Source: Tissierellales bacterium
GTDB taxonomy: Bacteria; Bacillota; Clostridia; Tissierellales; VENL01
Direction of reading: 5' to 3'
Length of the DNA: 64,000 bases
Assembly (NCBI GenBank): GCA_028280805.1
Contig: JANQLB010000130.1
Coordinates: forward strand, 1 to 64,000
A model generated the notes under the pieces. That model had not been told where the DNA came from. It did no database searches and saw only the letters and a program-made list of their open reading frames with translations. The position numbers and the translations under genes are program-made. Every line of letters starts with the position of its first letter. The stretch's first letter is position 1. This document shows positions 27,713 through 37,241 of the stretch, piece by piece.

Positions 27713-28816
27713 ATGATTATAGTATTAAAAAGATCAATGTTAATTATTTTGTTAATCATTATAGTAATCTTAATAACTATTGGATTTTTTGTCAGTAAGT
27801 CAGATTATGTGGTGACAGTGTTTAATAAATCTAGTGCACAGGAAATAGTTGAGTATATATTTGAATATAGAAATGCTGCTCTTTTGCAAAAAGACCTTAA
27901 CAGCCTAAATTATCTATATAATAAGGATATAAAATACGGACTTTGGGCATATGAGCATGAGATTAAAAAAATGAAATATTTACATATATGGTCAGAAAAA
28001 CAAGGTGTAAAATTTAATGATATTGATACAATTATTAAAATACAAAGAGTAAGGGAAGACGAGGACGGTTATAGAATAAACTTTATTGCTTCTACAGAAT
28101 ATAAGTATGTATACTTAGATGATACTCAAAATACAAATATGTTTAGGATAGGTACATATCATTTACTAAATGTAGAAAAACAGGAAGATAAATGGTTAAT
28201 TACAAAGGAATGGTATACAGACCCCTTTGCGGATTCATTAAATTTAGATAAAATTAATACAGAAGATATTAGAAATTTCATTGTATCACAACAATCAAGA
28301 GATATGTCAAATATAAATCAAAGAAGAAAGAATGCTGTAGAATATGCCCATAAATATTGTGGTGCAGCAGCTGACGAGGAATATGGTTTAAAATATAATA
28401 GTAAATATAAAAACTACAACCATCTGGGAGGAGATTGTGCAAATTTTGCATCACAAATTCTTCACGAGGGTGGAGGTTTTAAAAAAACTTATACTTGGAA
28501 CTATCAAAAAGACGGAACAAAAGCATGGGTTAATGCTCAAGCCTTTAAGGATTATATGGTTAACAGCGGTAGAGCGTCTGTAATAGCTAAGGGAACATAT
28601 GAACAGGTATATAAACTATCCTATAAATTGCTGCCGGGAGATTTTATAGCATATGAGAAAAAAGGTAAGATAAAACATATCTCTGTAGTTACAGGAGCTG
28701 ACAGCAAGGGATATTCTTTAGTTAATTGTCATAATACCGATAGATATAAAGTTCCATGGGATTTAGGGTGGAGTAATAAAAATATACGTTTTTGGTTAGT
28801 TAGAGTACATTATTAA
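27713..28816 (+). CDS. Membrane-anchored amidase-domain protein (Amidase_6 type)
   Basis: A 367-residue surface protein. One N-terminal membrane anchor or uncleaved signal (residues about 6-27), a nuclear-transport-factor-like middle region (about 40-180), then a C-terminal putative amidase domain (about 205-367). The domain carries GGDCANFASQILHEGG (nucleophile Cys), KHISVVTG (His) and LVNCHNTD, the usual Cys/His arrangement of Amidase_6. Such proteins in Clostridia are thought to cut peptidoglycan or peptide bonds on the surface. GGAGGGAG lies before the ATG. Confidence 0.82.
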   Translation: MIIVLKRSMLIILLIIIVILITIGFFVSKSDYVVTVFNKSSAQEIVEYIFEYRNAALLQKDLNSLNYLYNKDIKYGLWAYEHEIKKMKYLHIWSEKQGVKFNDIDTIIKIQRVREDEDGYRINFIASTEYKYVYLDDTQNTNMFRIGTYHLLNVEKQEDKWLITKEWYTDPFADSLNLDKINTEDIRNFIVSQQSRDMSNINQRRKNAVEYAHKYCGAAADEEYGLKYNSKYKNYNHLGGDCANFASQILHEGGGFKKTYTWNYQKDGTKAWVNAQAFKDYMVNSGRASVIAKGTYEQVYKLSYKLLPGDFIAYEKKGKIKHISVVTGADSKGYSLVNCHNTDRYKVPWDLGWSNKNIRFWLVRVHY

Positions 28817-28866
28817 AGTAAAGATAATAAAAGAATATTTAATAGTGTATATAAGCATCAAAATTT

Positions 28867-28896
28867 ATACTGATGGACTATTGCAGTATTTTTTTT
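28867..28896 (+). terminator. Short terminator after the amidase gene
   Basis: ATACTG (28867-28872) pairs with CAGTAT (28884-28889) and eight T follow. Short stem but clear T-run. Confidence 0.6.
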
Positions 28897-28961
28897 AAGA
28901 TGATAAAATTAATTTTATGTGTTAATATTAAAAAAATACCTGTTAATTTAGAGGTGATTAT

Positions 28962-30068
28962 ATGAGATTAGTTCCTGTTAACTCAGTTAAAGAGGAAAGT
29001 GAGCTGGGAAAAACAATATTCGATACAAGTGGAAGAGTACTGTTAGCCAAGGGTATAGCTTTATCTTCAAACCTTTTAAAAAGAATCAAAGATAATGGAA
29101 TTATGTCTGTTTATATTAATGATGAATATAGTACTAATGAAATAGAAGATATAATAAAGCCTGATTTAAGACAAAAAGCTAAGAAAATTGTTAAAGATTC
29201 TTTTAATAATATATTTGAGTTGGCTGGGAAAAATACAATGTCACCTATGAAAGCTAAAAAATTGTCAGATCAGTATTTTGAAAATATTAATTCACTGGTT
29301 AGTATTATTGTAGATGAAATACATTCTCAAAGAGATTTATTAATTAAAATGGTTGATATTAAGACCTTAGATGATTATACATATGAGCATTGTGTAAACG
29401 TCGCAATTTTGTCTTTAATAATCGGTATTGAACTAAAATTTAATAAGGACAAGCTTTATGATTTAGCAATAGGAGCAATTTTACATGATTTAGGGAAAAC
29501 ATACATTCCTAGGGAAATTCTTTTGAAACCTTCTAAACTTAGCGAAGATGAATTTATGTTGATAAAACACCACTCATACAAAGGTTATGAATACTTGAAG
29601 GAAAATATGAATATGAGTTCCGTAAGTCGAATAATTGTCCTTCAGCATCATGAGAAAGTAGATGGAACGGGTTATCCAAATGGATTAATCGGAGATGAGA
29701 TAAATAATTGTTCAAAAATAGTATCTGTAGCAGATGTTTATGATGCACTCACTTCTGATAGACCTTATAGACCAGCAAAGTCACCTAATGAAGCATTAGA
29801 GTTTTTAATGGGAGGTTCCGGTACTTATTTTGATTATGAAGTTGTCAAAGCTTTTATCAAAAGAGTTGTACCTTATCCGGAAGGAACTATGGTAAAGTTA
29901 AGTAACGGTCAAATTGGAATTATAGAAGAAATAAATGCCAAATTTACATTAAGACCAAAGATAAGAATTATAAAAGATAAAGGAAAACTAGTAAATAACC
30001 AATATATTGACTTGTTTGAAGAAAAAAGCATTACTATTATTGGAATTCAGTATAATATTGATGAATAA
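28962..30068 (+). CDS. HD-GYP domain protein, probable cyclic-di-GMP phosphodiesterase
   Basis: A 368-residue soluble protein. After an N-terminal region of about 120 residues (no recognised sensor) comes the HD-GYP domain: YEHCVNVAILS, ILHDLGK (HD metal ligands), LIKHHSYKGYE and HHEKVDGTGYPNGL (the GYP signature), DVYDALTSDRPYRP. All metal-binding residues are present, so activity is likely. The C-terminal tail (about 300-368) follows the usual layout. GAGGTG precedes the ATG. Confidence 0.92.
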   Translation: MRLVPVNSVKEESELGKTIFDTSGRVLLAKGIALSSNLLKRIKDNGIMSVYINDEYSTNEIEDIIKPDLRQKAKKIVKDSFNNIFELAGKNTMSPMKAKKLSDQYFENINSLVSIIVDEIHSQRDLLIKMVDIKTLDDYTYEHCVNVAILSLIIGIELKFNKDKLYDLAIGAILHDLGKTYIPREILLKPSKLSEDEFMLIKHHSYKGYEYLKENMNMSSVSRIIVLQHHEKVDGTGYPNGLIGDEINNCSKIVSVADVYDALTSDRPYRPAKSPNEALEFLMGGSGTYFDYEVVKAFIKRVVPYPEGTMVKLSNGQIGIIEEINAKFTLRPKIRIIKDKGKLVNNQYIDLFEEKSITIIGIQYNIDE

Positions 30069-30160
30069 TGTGCTTTTAGAGATACTTTATCTTTACCAAT
30101 ATTTATTTATTGTATTCCTTTCTAATGTTATGTAAACTGAAAAAGAGGGGAGGAAATAAA

Positions 30161-31795
30161 GTGATTAATAAAAAAATATTTAAATTTTCTATACTTAGTT
30201 TAGTTGTAATATTGTCTTTTTCTTTTTTAGGCATTGATGAAGGACAAGCATCAAAAAGAAGATTTAGTATGAGTTATTTATATTTTGGGTGTCCGGAAAC
30301 TCATATTAATCTCGTTAATCAAACTAATGGAGCATTAGATGTTATAACACCAAATTATTTTGATTTAAATGAAGATGGTAGTTTAAAAATTACCACTAAA
30401 TTTAGTACAAAGTTTATAAATGAAATGAAGAAAAAAAATATCAAAGTTGTACCTTTTTTAAGCAATCACTGGAGTAGAGAAGTAGGAAGAAAGGCTTTAG
30501 AAAATAGAGAAGAATTATCAACTCAAATAGCCGATGTAATAAATGATTTTGATTTAGATGGAGTAAATGTTGACATTGAAAACGTTTCACATGAGGATAG
30601 AGAAAATTATACAGATTTTGTTAAATTACTTAGAGAAAAAATTCCTCAAGATAAAGAAGTTTCAGTAGCAGTTGCTGCAAATCCTAGAAATTTTAAACTT
30701 GGATGGCATGGATCTTATGATTATGCTGAATTAGCTAAATATGCAGACTATTTAATGATTATGGCTTATGATGAAAGTTATTACGGATCTGAACCTGGAC
30801 CAATAGCGAGTATTAGTTTTGTAGAAAAATCATTACAATATGCACTTGAAAGGGTAAGTTCTGATAAAATTGTACTAGGAATACCATTTTACGGAAGGTA
30901 TTGGAATCATAGTGAAAGTAAGGGAGGCAGAGGAATTCATCTTACTGTATTAGATGATTTACTCAATTTTTTTGATGCACAGACTGCATATCTAAAAGAC
31001 TCGCAATCACCTTTATCTATATTTGAAATTGAAGAAGATGACGAACCTTACTATATACATGGCAGAAAACTTACTGCTGGAATCTACAGTGTTTGGTATG
31101 AAAATGAAGAATCTATAAAAGCAAAGTTAGAATTAGTTAATAAATATAATCTAAAGGGAGCCGGGAGCTGGAGTTTAGGTCAAGAGTTACCAAGTACGTG
31201 GGATTATTATATGGAAGCCTTAAATGACGATTCTTTAGATGAAGATGATAAAGACGTTAAATTTTCTGATATAGATAATCACTGGGCAAAGGATGACATT
31301 TTATCTGTTCAGACCAAGGGATGGATGAAAGGTTATGATAATGGTGTTTTTGCTCCTGACTCAAGCCTTACAAGAGCAGAAGCTACAGTAACTATTGTTA
31401 GAGCTTTTAATTTAGAAAAACAAGGAGAAGTAGTAGATGGTTTTAATGATGTTACTGGTATTCATTGGGCAGAAAATGAAATTCATATAGCTAAGGAACA
31501 TGGTATTATTAATGGAATTGACGAGAAAAATTTTGAACCCAATCGTCCTGTAAGCAGAGAAGAAATGGCAGTATTATTAAACAGAGTATTGGATTTAGAT
31601 GTTGAAATAATTGACCTTAGAAAGCCGTTATTTAATGATATACAAGAAGAACGCTGGTCTTATGAAAGTATATTTTCAATGACATTTAAAGGACTTATAC
31701 GTGGATATGAAGACGGTTCATTTAGACCTATTGATAGTATAACTAGAGGACAGATGGCATCATTACTAAATAGAATGACGGAATATATAAAGTGA
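30161..31795 (+). CDS. GH18 glycosidase with three SLH domains
   Basis: A secreted cell-surface or spore-cortex glycosidase, 544 residues from GTG 30161 (GGGGAGG upstream). A signal peptide spans about 1-30. The GH18 barrel (about 33-350) has the motif DGVNVDIE with catalytic Glu140, the form seen in the YaaH/SleL/YdhD group that acts on spore cortex or peptidoglycan. Three S-layer homology domains follow (HWAKDDILSVQTKGWMKGYD, HWAENEIHIAKEHGIINGID, RWSYESIFSMTFKGLIRGYE), which anchor the protein to wall polymer. The upstream in-frame start at 30110 would spoil the signal peptide. Confidence 0.9.
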   Translation: MINKKIFKFSILSLVVILSFSFLGIDEGQASKRRFSMSYLYFGCPETHINLVNQTNGALDVITPNYFDLNEDGSLKITTKFSTKFINEMKKKNIKVVPFLSNHWSREVGRKALENREELSTQIADVINDFDLDGVNVDIENVSHEDRENYTDFVKLLREKIPQDKEVSVAVAANPRNFKLGWHGSYDYAELAKYADYLMIMAYDESYYGSEPGPIASISFVEKSLQYALERVSSDKIVLGIPFYGRYWNHSESKGGRGIHLTVLDDLLNFFDAQTAYLKDSQSPLSIFEIEEDDEPYYIHGRKLTAGIYSVWYENEESIKAKLELVNKYNLKGAGSWSLGQELPSTWDYYMEALNDDSLDEDDKDVKFSDIDNHWAKDDILSVQTKGWMKGYDNGVFAPDSSLTRAEATVTIVRAFNLEKQGEVVDGFNDVTGIHWAENEIHIAKEHGIINGIDEKNFEPNRPVSREEMAVLLNRVLDLDVEIIDLRKPLFNDIQEERWSYESIFSMTFKGLIRGYEDGSFRPIDSITRGQMASLLNRMTEYIK

Positions 31796-31803
31796 TATAT
31801 TGG

Positions 31804-31856
31804 CAAGGATAGTTTTTTCAAACTTTTGATATAAAAAACTATCCTTGTTTTTATTT
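31804..31856 (+). terminator. Bidirectional terminator
   Basis: A 15-bp stem (31804-31818 with 31833-31847, core CAAGGATAG/CTATCCTTG) followed by a T-rich tail to 31856. The convergent methyltransferase gene ends at 31910. Confidence 0.85.
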
Positions 31857-31909
31857 GTTTTCTATAGACATACAAACTCAAAAAATAATAAAAAATAGAC
31901 TTTGGATAT

Positions 31910-32956
31910 CTATATATAATTACTTTTTGACTTTAAAATAACAGTTACCTCTGAACGGTTATGAAATAACTGTCTTACAGCATAAATTTCATACCATTGC
32001 TCTAATACTTTAATACATTGATTTGTAATTCTCTGCATTCCTTTTTCAGGAAGCTTTAGAGTCATAATCACAAGTCCGTCTGGATTTAGATATGATGACA
32101 TTTTACCCATTAATTTTGAAGATTCTACTGCATTCATACGCATATCATTTACAATTACATCAAATTTATTTTTTTTATTTAAGAAATCTTGTGCAAGTCC
32201 CTTAAAATGAGAAACTCTAGTATCTGAGGCTAAATCTTGATGAAGCATAGCCGGGTCAACGGCAACTACTTTTAAGTTGTATTTTCTTAGGATCTTTGTC
32301 CATCCTCCGGGAGCTGCTCCAAGGTCAAGGGCGTTATAATAATTCTTTAAATCTAAATTAAAAACATCAATTGCTTCCAATAATTTGAACTCAGCACGGC
32401 TAATCTGGTTATCTTCATATGCAAATCTATGTATTCCTCCTGCCCAATTACTTAGATTGTCTTGACTTAAAGCAATGCCGATATAAATTTTGTAATTTTT
32501 ACATACGATTGATATTATCTGATCAGGGTGTTTCACATTTAAACAAAATCCGTTTTGTTCAATTATATCTGAAACTCTTTTTGTTATATCAAATTTCTTG
32601 TAACCTAAAAGATTATCACCTAATATTCGTGTTTGAACAGAAAATGACTTGTTTTCATGTAACAAATGGATAAAATTACGTATAACATCTTCAAAAGCAT
32701 TTAAAATGTTTAATTCGCCTTCAACATCTATTTCTAAATTTATTGAGCATATATGTCTGATAAAGATTGGTGGTTTTTCTTTAATAACTTTAAGTATATG
32801 TTCTAAATCATCATTTAACTGTAATCTACCAACTCCTGCGTCTAACCAATCTAGAAACTTAACCATAGGATATAGTTTTGAAACTTCATTTAATGCAATT
32901 TGTGATGCTTGTGGTTGAGCTGTAAATATTATTTGATTTGCAGTATTTACTAACAA
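31910..32956 (-). CDS. RlmM-like SAM-dependent 2'-O-methyltransferase
   Basis: An FtsJ-fold RNA methyltransferase, 348 residues. The N-terminal half (about 1-170) is THUMP-like and the C-terminal half holds LDLGAAPGGWTKIL (SAM motif), VIVNDMRMN, MTLKLPEKG and SEVTVIL. The K-D-K-E catalytic set is present (Lys in AEFKLLEA, Asp in NDM, Lys in LKL, Glu in SEV). Layout resembles RlmM, which methylates C2498 of 23S rRNA, but the target here is not proven. I chose the TTG start at 32956, 7 nt after AAAGGAG (forward strand 32964-32970); the ATG 11 codons upstream has no ribosome site. Confidence 0.83.
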   Translation of the reverse strand: MLVNTANQIIFTAQPQASQIALNEVSKLYPMVKFLDWLDAGVGRLQLNDDLEHILKVIKEKPPIFIRHICSINLEIDVEGELNILNAFEDVIRNFIHLLHENKSFSVQTRILGDNLLGYKKFDITKRVSDIIEQNGFCLNVKHPDQIISIVCKNYKIYIGIALSQDNLSNWAGGIHRFAYEDNQISRAEFKLLEAIDVFNLDLKNYYNALDLGAAPGGWTKILRKYNLKVVAVDPAMLHQDLASDTRVSHFKGLAQDFLNKKNKFDVIVNDMRMNAVESSKLMGKMSSYLNPDGLVIMTLKLPEKGMQRITNQCIKVLEQWYEIYAVRQLFHNRSEVTVILKSKSNYI

Positions 32957-33099
32957 GAAAAAACTCCTTTCAGCTTTAGTAACATCCATTGATATTTATT
33001 CTATAATAAAAACAATTATGATATACTATATTTAATTATTAGTAGTATTTATAAAAGTTCACATAAGCATTTACAAATAATTTACTATTAAGGGGGATT

Positions 33100-33780
33100 A
33101 TGTTGAAAAAATATTTTATATTAATTGTAATTATACTAATAACTATGTCAGGGTGTCAACAAGAAGTAAACCTTGATAAAGAGCTTTCAGAAAAAGTTAA
33201 AACGTTTGAAGAAAATGATTTTTTATTTGGTAGTTTAGATATAACTTATGAAGAATTTCAACATGCAACAAAAGATATTATTTCTGACTCTTTTAACTAT
33301 ATAGATCAGAAAGTTATATATTCTGTAATTGGTGGGGGAGTAGAAAATGTAGAGGTTAAAGGAATTGACCTTAAGGGATTATCAAAGGAAGAATTTGAAA
33401 ATCATAAACTAAAAATTAATGAATTAATGGACAGTTCTTTAGAGTATGATAAAATTACAATGAAAATATCTCCAGCTTATGATACAAAATCTGATTACGA
33501 TAGTCAGAAATTTGTTTATTCCCAAACAATAAGACAACGAGATGAAGAATCTAACCCGTCAAAGGAAAATAACCTGTATATAGTTAACAAGAGATATACT
33601 TTTGAAAAACAAGAAAACACTTGGAAGATAATAAAAATTAGATCTCACCCATTTTGGTATTCAGATGATTTATTAAGAGATGATGATTCTAAAGAAGAAT
33701 TTTTTAGTAAAATAAAATTCGGTAGTACAGAAGAAGTAGTTGAATATATACTATCTTTTACTTTAAAAGAAGGAAAATAA
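33100..33780 (+). CDS. Putative lipoprotein of unknown function
   Basis: A 226-residue exported lipoprotein: a short basic start, a hydrophobic stretch and the lipobox MSGC at about residues 16-19, giving Cys19 as the lipid attachment site. The mature part is charged and has two similar-looking halves ending in aromatic-rich strands (NKRYTFEKQENTWKIIKI), like small nuclear-transport-factor-type folds. Homologue family not recognised. AAGGGGGA precedes the ATG. Confidence 0.75.
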   Translation: MLKKYFILIVIILITMSGCQQEVNLDKELSEKVKTFEENDFLFGSLDITYEEFQHATKDIISDSFNYIDQKVIYSVIGGGVENVEVKGIDLKGLSKEEFENHKLKINELMDSSLEYDKITMKISPAYDTKSDYDSQKFVYSQTIRQRDEESNPSKENNLYIVNKRYTFEKQENTWKIIKIRSHPFWYSDDLLRDDDSKEEFFSKIKFGSTEEVVEYILSFTLKEGK

Positions 33781-33790
33781 AGTATTATAT

Positions 33791-33857
33791 AAAAAAGAGG
33801 ACCACTATTACTATAAAAGAATTAAAATTGACGGTATAGTTATAGCTGTCTTTTTTT
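33791..33857 (+). terminator. Terminator after the lipoprotein gene
   Basis: AAAAAAGA (33791-33798) pairs with TCTTTTTT (33849-33856). A second stem lies inside (33805-33815 with 33835-33845, one mismatch), and the T-run ends the element. Together with the repeat at 33970-34095 it fills the gap to the next gene. Confidence 0.6.
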
Positions 33858-33969
33858 ATGTGATTATTTATTTCTATGCAGAATAAAATTGTGTTATAAT
33901 AATGTCAGATTGCAAAATACTACATAGATATAAATGGTGTAAGTATTTTAAATAATATCTAATTCTAAT

Positions 33970-34095
33970 TTATCCGATAACTTAAATTCTAATATTCCCG
34001 CTTTTAAAGCTATGAGTAAAGAATCCCATGTTATTCGGATAAGACGACTAAAAGTTCAGATAAAGTTAAAACTAAACCTGAACTTAAGTCTTAAT
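33970..34095 (+). repeat. Dispersed hairpin element, full copy
   Basis: TTATCCGATAAC (33970-33981) pairs with 34030-34042 (one bulge), enclosing about 50 nt. A small hairpin AGTTCAG/CTGAACT (34053-34059, 34078-34084) and the end CTTAAGTCTTA follow. The same blocks recur in reverse orientation at 51041-51160, partly at 39412-39443, and the terminal hairpin perhaps at 113-150. It ends just before the ribosome site of the dehydrogenase gene at 34113. Not assigned to a known family; a non-autonomous mobile element or repeated small RNA are the main options. Confidence 0.7.
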
Positions 34096-34112
34096 TTATT
34101 GGAGGTGTTTAT

Positions 34113-35069
34113 ATGAAAAAAATTTTAATAACCGGTGCATTGGGTCAGATCGGCTCTGAGCTTACTATGAGATTAAGAAAAGAGTATGGAAATGATAATG
34201 TAGTAGCAAGCGGTTTAAGTGCTAAAGAAGGCTCAGAGGAGGTAGTTGAGTCAGGCCATTTTGAAATTGTAGATATTACTAATGCTCAGCAGGTTGCTGA
34301 TACTGTAAAGAAACATAATATTGATACCATAATAAATTTAGCTGCTATTTTGTCTGCAGTTGGAGAATCTAAACCTAATTTGGCATGGGATGTCAATATG
34401 GGAGGGCTTTATAATGTTTTGGAGGTAGGTAGAGAGTTTAATGTTGCTGTATTTACTCCCAGCTCAATAGCAGCTTTTGGTCCTTCAACGCCTGCAAAAA
34501 ATACTCCTCAGGATACAATTCAAAGACCTACAACAATGTATGGAGTTACTAAGGTTGCAGGAGAATTATTATGTGACTACTACTACGAAAGATTTGGAGT
34601 AGATACAAGAGGAGTACGTTTTCCTGGGTTGATTTCTTATAAGACATTACCGGGTGGAGGAACGACTGACTATGCTGTGGAAATATATTATAAAGCTTTA
34701 CAAGAAGGTAAATTTACTTGTCCATTAGGGAAAGATACATATATGGATATGATGTATATGCCGGATGCTCTTGATGCTATTATTGATCTGGCTGAGGCTG
34801 ACCCTGCTAAACTTAAACATAGAAATGCATTTAATGTAACTGCTATGAGTTTCTCACCAGAAGATATTTTTGCTTCAATTAAGAAGCTTATACCAGAATT
34901 CACTATGGGTTATGATGTTAACCCTATACTACAAAAAATTGCTGATTCTTGGCCGGATTCTTTGGATGACAGTGCAGCTCGTGAAGAGTGGGGCTGGAAT
35001 CCAAAATATGATTTAGATAAAATGACCAAAGATATGCTTGAAAACTTAAGAATAAAATTAGGTAAATAA
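34113..35069 (+). CDS. L-threonine 3-dehydrogenase, SDR (epimerase-like) type
   Basis: Oxidises L-threonine to 2-amino-3-oxobutyrate with NAD+. The 318 residues have ITGALGQIGSELTMRLR (NAD motif), NLAAILSAVGE, SSIAAFGPSTPA, YGVTK (catalytic Tyr/Lys) and PGGGTTDYAVEIYYKAL, the last being typical of the short-chain TDHs rather than sugar epimerases. No kbl (glycine C-acetyltransferase) is adjacent. GGAGGTG precedes the ATG. Monocistronic, bounded by a repeat element and a terminator. Confidence 0.85.
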   Translation: MKKILITGALGQIGSELTMRLRKEYGNDNVVASGLSAKEGSEEVVESGHFEIVDITNAQQVADTVKKHNIDTIINLAAILSAVGESKPNLAWDVNMGGLYNVLEVGREFNVAVFTPSSIAAFGPSTPAKNTPQDTIQRPTTMYGVTKVAGELLCDYYYERFGVDTRGVRFPGLISYKTLPGGGTTDYAVEIYYKALQEGKFTCPLGKDTYMDMMYMPDALDAIIDLAEADPAKLKHRNAFNVTAMSFSPEDIFASIKKLIPEFTMGYDVNPILQKIADSWPDSLDDSAAREEWGWNPKYDLDKMTKDMLENLRIKLGK

Positions 35070-35076
35070 AGATAAA

Positions 35077-35118
35077 TTAAAGCCTTGATAAATGACATAA
35101 TCAAGGCTTTAATTTATT
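35077..35118. terminator. Terminator between convergent genes
   Basis: A 13-bp stem (35077-35089 with 35100-35112, core AAAGCCTTGAT/ATCAAGGCTTT) with T-rich sequence after it. It serves the dehydrogenase and may also serve the minus-strand gene that ends at 35160. Confidence 0.8.
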
Positions 35119-35159
35119 TTTAAGATTAATAAGAAACACATTATAGTTAAAAAAATAAA

Positions 35160-36062
35160 CTATTGATCTGCATAATTAATATAATCATCTGTTGTAGCTA
35201 CTACTTTACAAAATCTTTTTAAAAAATCACTGTCACTTATTTTCCAAGTATGATTCTTTTTACTTGGATACCTGATATAAACATGATTAAATCTACTGGT
35301 TGAATATATTTTATAACCATTCTTAACACAATTTGTGCAGAACTTGACATCTTCCGCTATATTCATATTTGCAAACTTTACTTTTTCAAAAATATCTTTC
35401 TTAAATATAAGAGTAGAGCCATTAGCAAAATTTACATAACGATTTTCCTGATCAGGAGTCCTTACAGCCAAAGTTTTCTGGCTCATGAAGTAAACAAAGG
35501 TTGAGCCTTTACCGAGAACTTTTGCACCCGTAATTTTAAAAGCATTAACAGCTTCCTCAAGGTATTTAGAACCATAATAATCATCGTCGTCAAATTTTGC
35601 GATTGTATCATACTTTGACATTGATACGGCAAAATTTAAACATTTACCTAAGGTAAATTTCTGATCTAGTTGAAATATTGTTACGTTGTGATAATTTTTA
35701 GCTTCTTCCTGCCATTGATTTAGATTTAGATGGTCACTATTGAGGACAATAATTAATTCTTTATTAACATTATTCTGTCTACTATAGTTTTTTAAAATAT
35801 TATCTATATAGCTGTCTCGATTAGTACAGGTAATAACAGTTATTCCATCATTATTAGAATCATTATTTATTTCATAAAATTCACCGGTTAGAGAATTTTT
35901 TTGTCTATATTTTGATTTTTCTTGTTGAAGCTTTTCTTTTTTTTCAATGAACTTTTTCAAAGATTTATTTACAGGATTAGAATTAGATGAAGAATTACCA
36001 GCTATAGGATTATAGACAATACTCTCTCTTACCTTGGGAATTTTTACATCATTACTGTTCAT
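35160..36062 (-). CDS. Glycosyltransferase family 2, spore-surface type (paralogue 1)
   Basis: A 300-residue protein with an N-terminal, Lys/Gln-rich low-complexity part (about 1-75; NPVNKSLKKFIEKKEKLQQ) and a GT-A fold domain. The fold starts GITVITCTNRDSYIDN and carries the nucleotide-sugar/metal motif AKFDDDDYYGS near residue 155. KNHTWKI near the end is shared by the active-looking paralogues. No signal peptide or membrane segment. It is one of five related domains in 35-42.5 kb. Ribosome site GAAAGGTGG lies 8-9 nt before the ATG. Sugar and acceptor unknown; spore-surface protein glycosylation is inferred from CgeB fusions and sigma-K-like promoters nearby. Confidence 0.78.
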   Translation of the reverse strand: MNSNDVKIPKVRESIVYNPIAGNSSSNSNPVNKSLKKFIEKKEKLQQEKSKYRQKNSLTGEFYEINNDSNNDGITVITCTNRDSYIDNILKNYSRQNNVNKELIIVLNSDHLNLNQWQEEAKNYHNVTIFQLDQKFTLGKCLNFAVSMSKYDTIAKFDDDDYYGSKYLEEAVNAFKITGAKVLGKGSTFVYFMSQKTLAVRTPDQENRYVNFANGSTLIFKKDIFEKVKFANMNIAEDVKFCTNCVKNGYKIYSTSRFNHVYIRYPSKKNHTWKISDSDFLKRFCKVVATTDDYINYADQ

Positions 36063-36170
36063 AATGTTACGCCACCTTTCAAAGGGAGAATTTTACATAA
36101 TATTTAATGTTAAAATCATTATGCTTCTCTTGTGGCAGGAGATATGCTTATTGTTATTTAAAAATAAAAA

Positions 36171-37019
36171 TTATCTAATGATGTATTTTTTAAAGTTAGA
36201 GTTTTGTGCTACAAATTTACATCTTCCTAAAAGTTCCTTTTCATCTACCTTCCAGGTATGACTTTTTAGATTAGGACGTCTTATACAAACATAGTTAAAT
36301 CTATCTGTAGAATAAAGTTTAAAGCCGTTTTTAACACAATTGTTTAAAAATTCAGTATCTTCACCAAGAGTTAACTCAGGAAATTTAACCTTTTTAAATA
36401 CATTCTTTTTTATTAATAAAGCAGAGCCTGACAAAAAGTTTACAAATTTATTTTCTTTATTGGGACAATTAATTGCTAAAATCTTGTTACTCTCAAAATA
36501 TACAAAGTAGGAAGTTTTACCCACAATATCTGCTTCATTATATCTAAATCCATTAATTAAACCATTGATGAAGTTTGATGCATAGAAATTGTCATCATCA
36601 AACTTGGATATAAAATCATATTTTGCCTTTGAAACAGCAAAATTAAGACATTCTCCAAGTGATTTCTTTTCATCTAATTTAAATATTCTGATGTTTTTAA
36701 ATGGCTTAGCTTTTTCTCTCCAGATATTAATATCCATACTGTTTTTATTAAGAATAATAATAAGCTCTTTCGTTTCATAATTTTGACTTAAATAATTGTT
36801 AAAGACATTATCAATGCAATTCTGTCTTATAGTACTTGTTATAATTGTTACTCCCGGATTATATTCAAATATTGGTTTTAATCCATATTTGTTTGATAAA
36901 TCAGTATCTTTTCTTGGCCCCATGTAATTTAGTTCATTACAAAAGGGTTTTTTAAAGACTGAAGAAGATGGAAGTTTATTAGGTTTAGTTATTTTTATTA
37001 CAACGTCTTTTTTAGACAT
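36171..37019 (-). CDS. Glycosyltransferase family 2, spore-surface type (paralogue 2)
   Basis: A 282-residue paralogue with a shorter N-terminus (MSKKDVVIKITKPNKLPS). The GT-A domain runs from GVTIITSTIRQNCIDN to the end. The acidic motif reads SKFDDDNFYAS and the C-terminal motif is KSHTWKV; both are kept. GAGGTG precedes the ATG. A sigma-K-like promoter lies 47-72 bp upstream. Confidence 0.78.
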   Translation of the reverse strand: MSKKDVVIKITKPNKLPSSSVFKKPFCNELNYMGPRKDTDLSNKYGLKPIFEYNPGVTIITSTIRQNCIDNVFNNYLSQNYETKELIIILNKNSMDINIWREKAKPFKNIRIFKLDEKKSLGECLNFAVSKAKYDFISKFDDDNFYASNFINGLINGFRYNEADIVGKTSYFVYFESNKILAINCPNKENKFVNFLSGSALLIKKNVFKKVKFPELTLGEDTEFLNNCVKNGFKLYSTDRFNYVCIRRPNLKSHTWKVDEKELLGRCKFVAQNSNFKKYIIR

Positions 37020-37065
37020 ACTATCACCTCGGTTATTTGTATATAATTGAGCATATTTTCTACTT

Positions 37066-37091
37066 CAATATATGCAGACTATAAAAATTGT
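37066..37091 (-). promoter_or_regulatory. Sigma-K-like promoter of glycosyltransferase paralogue 2
   Basis: On the minus strand AC (37091-37090), 15 nt, then CATATATTG (37074-37066). This is close to the mother-cell sigma-K form (AC, 16-17 nt, CATANNNTA). The same CATATATTG stands before the gene at 42503. The rest of 37020-37391 holds this site, the terminator at 37242-37307 and no gene I can support. Confidence 0.5.
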
Positions 37092-37241
37092 GATAAAGTT
37101 TAAATACAAACAATAAACATAATATTTAACAAAACCTAAAATAGTTTTTTATTTTTAAGATTATATAGATAAACAATAACAAAACATGATTTTAAATAAA
37201 AGTTCATACGGTTTCGAATATTAATAACTCCTACAATTCAC

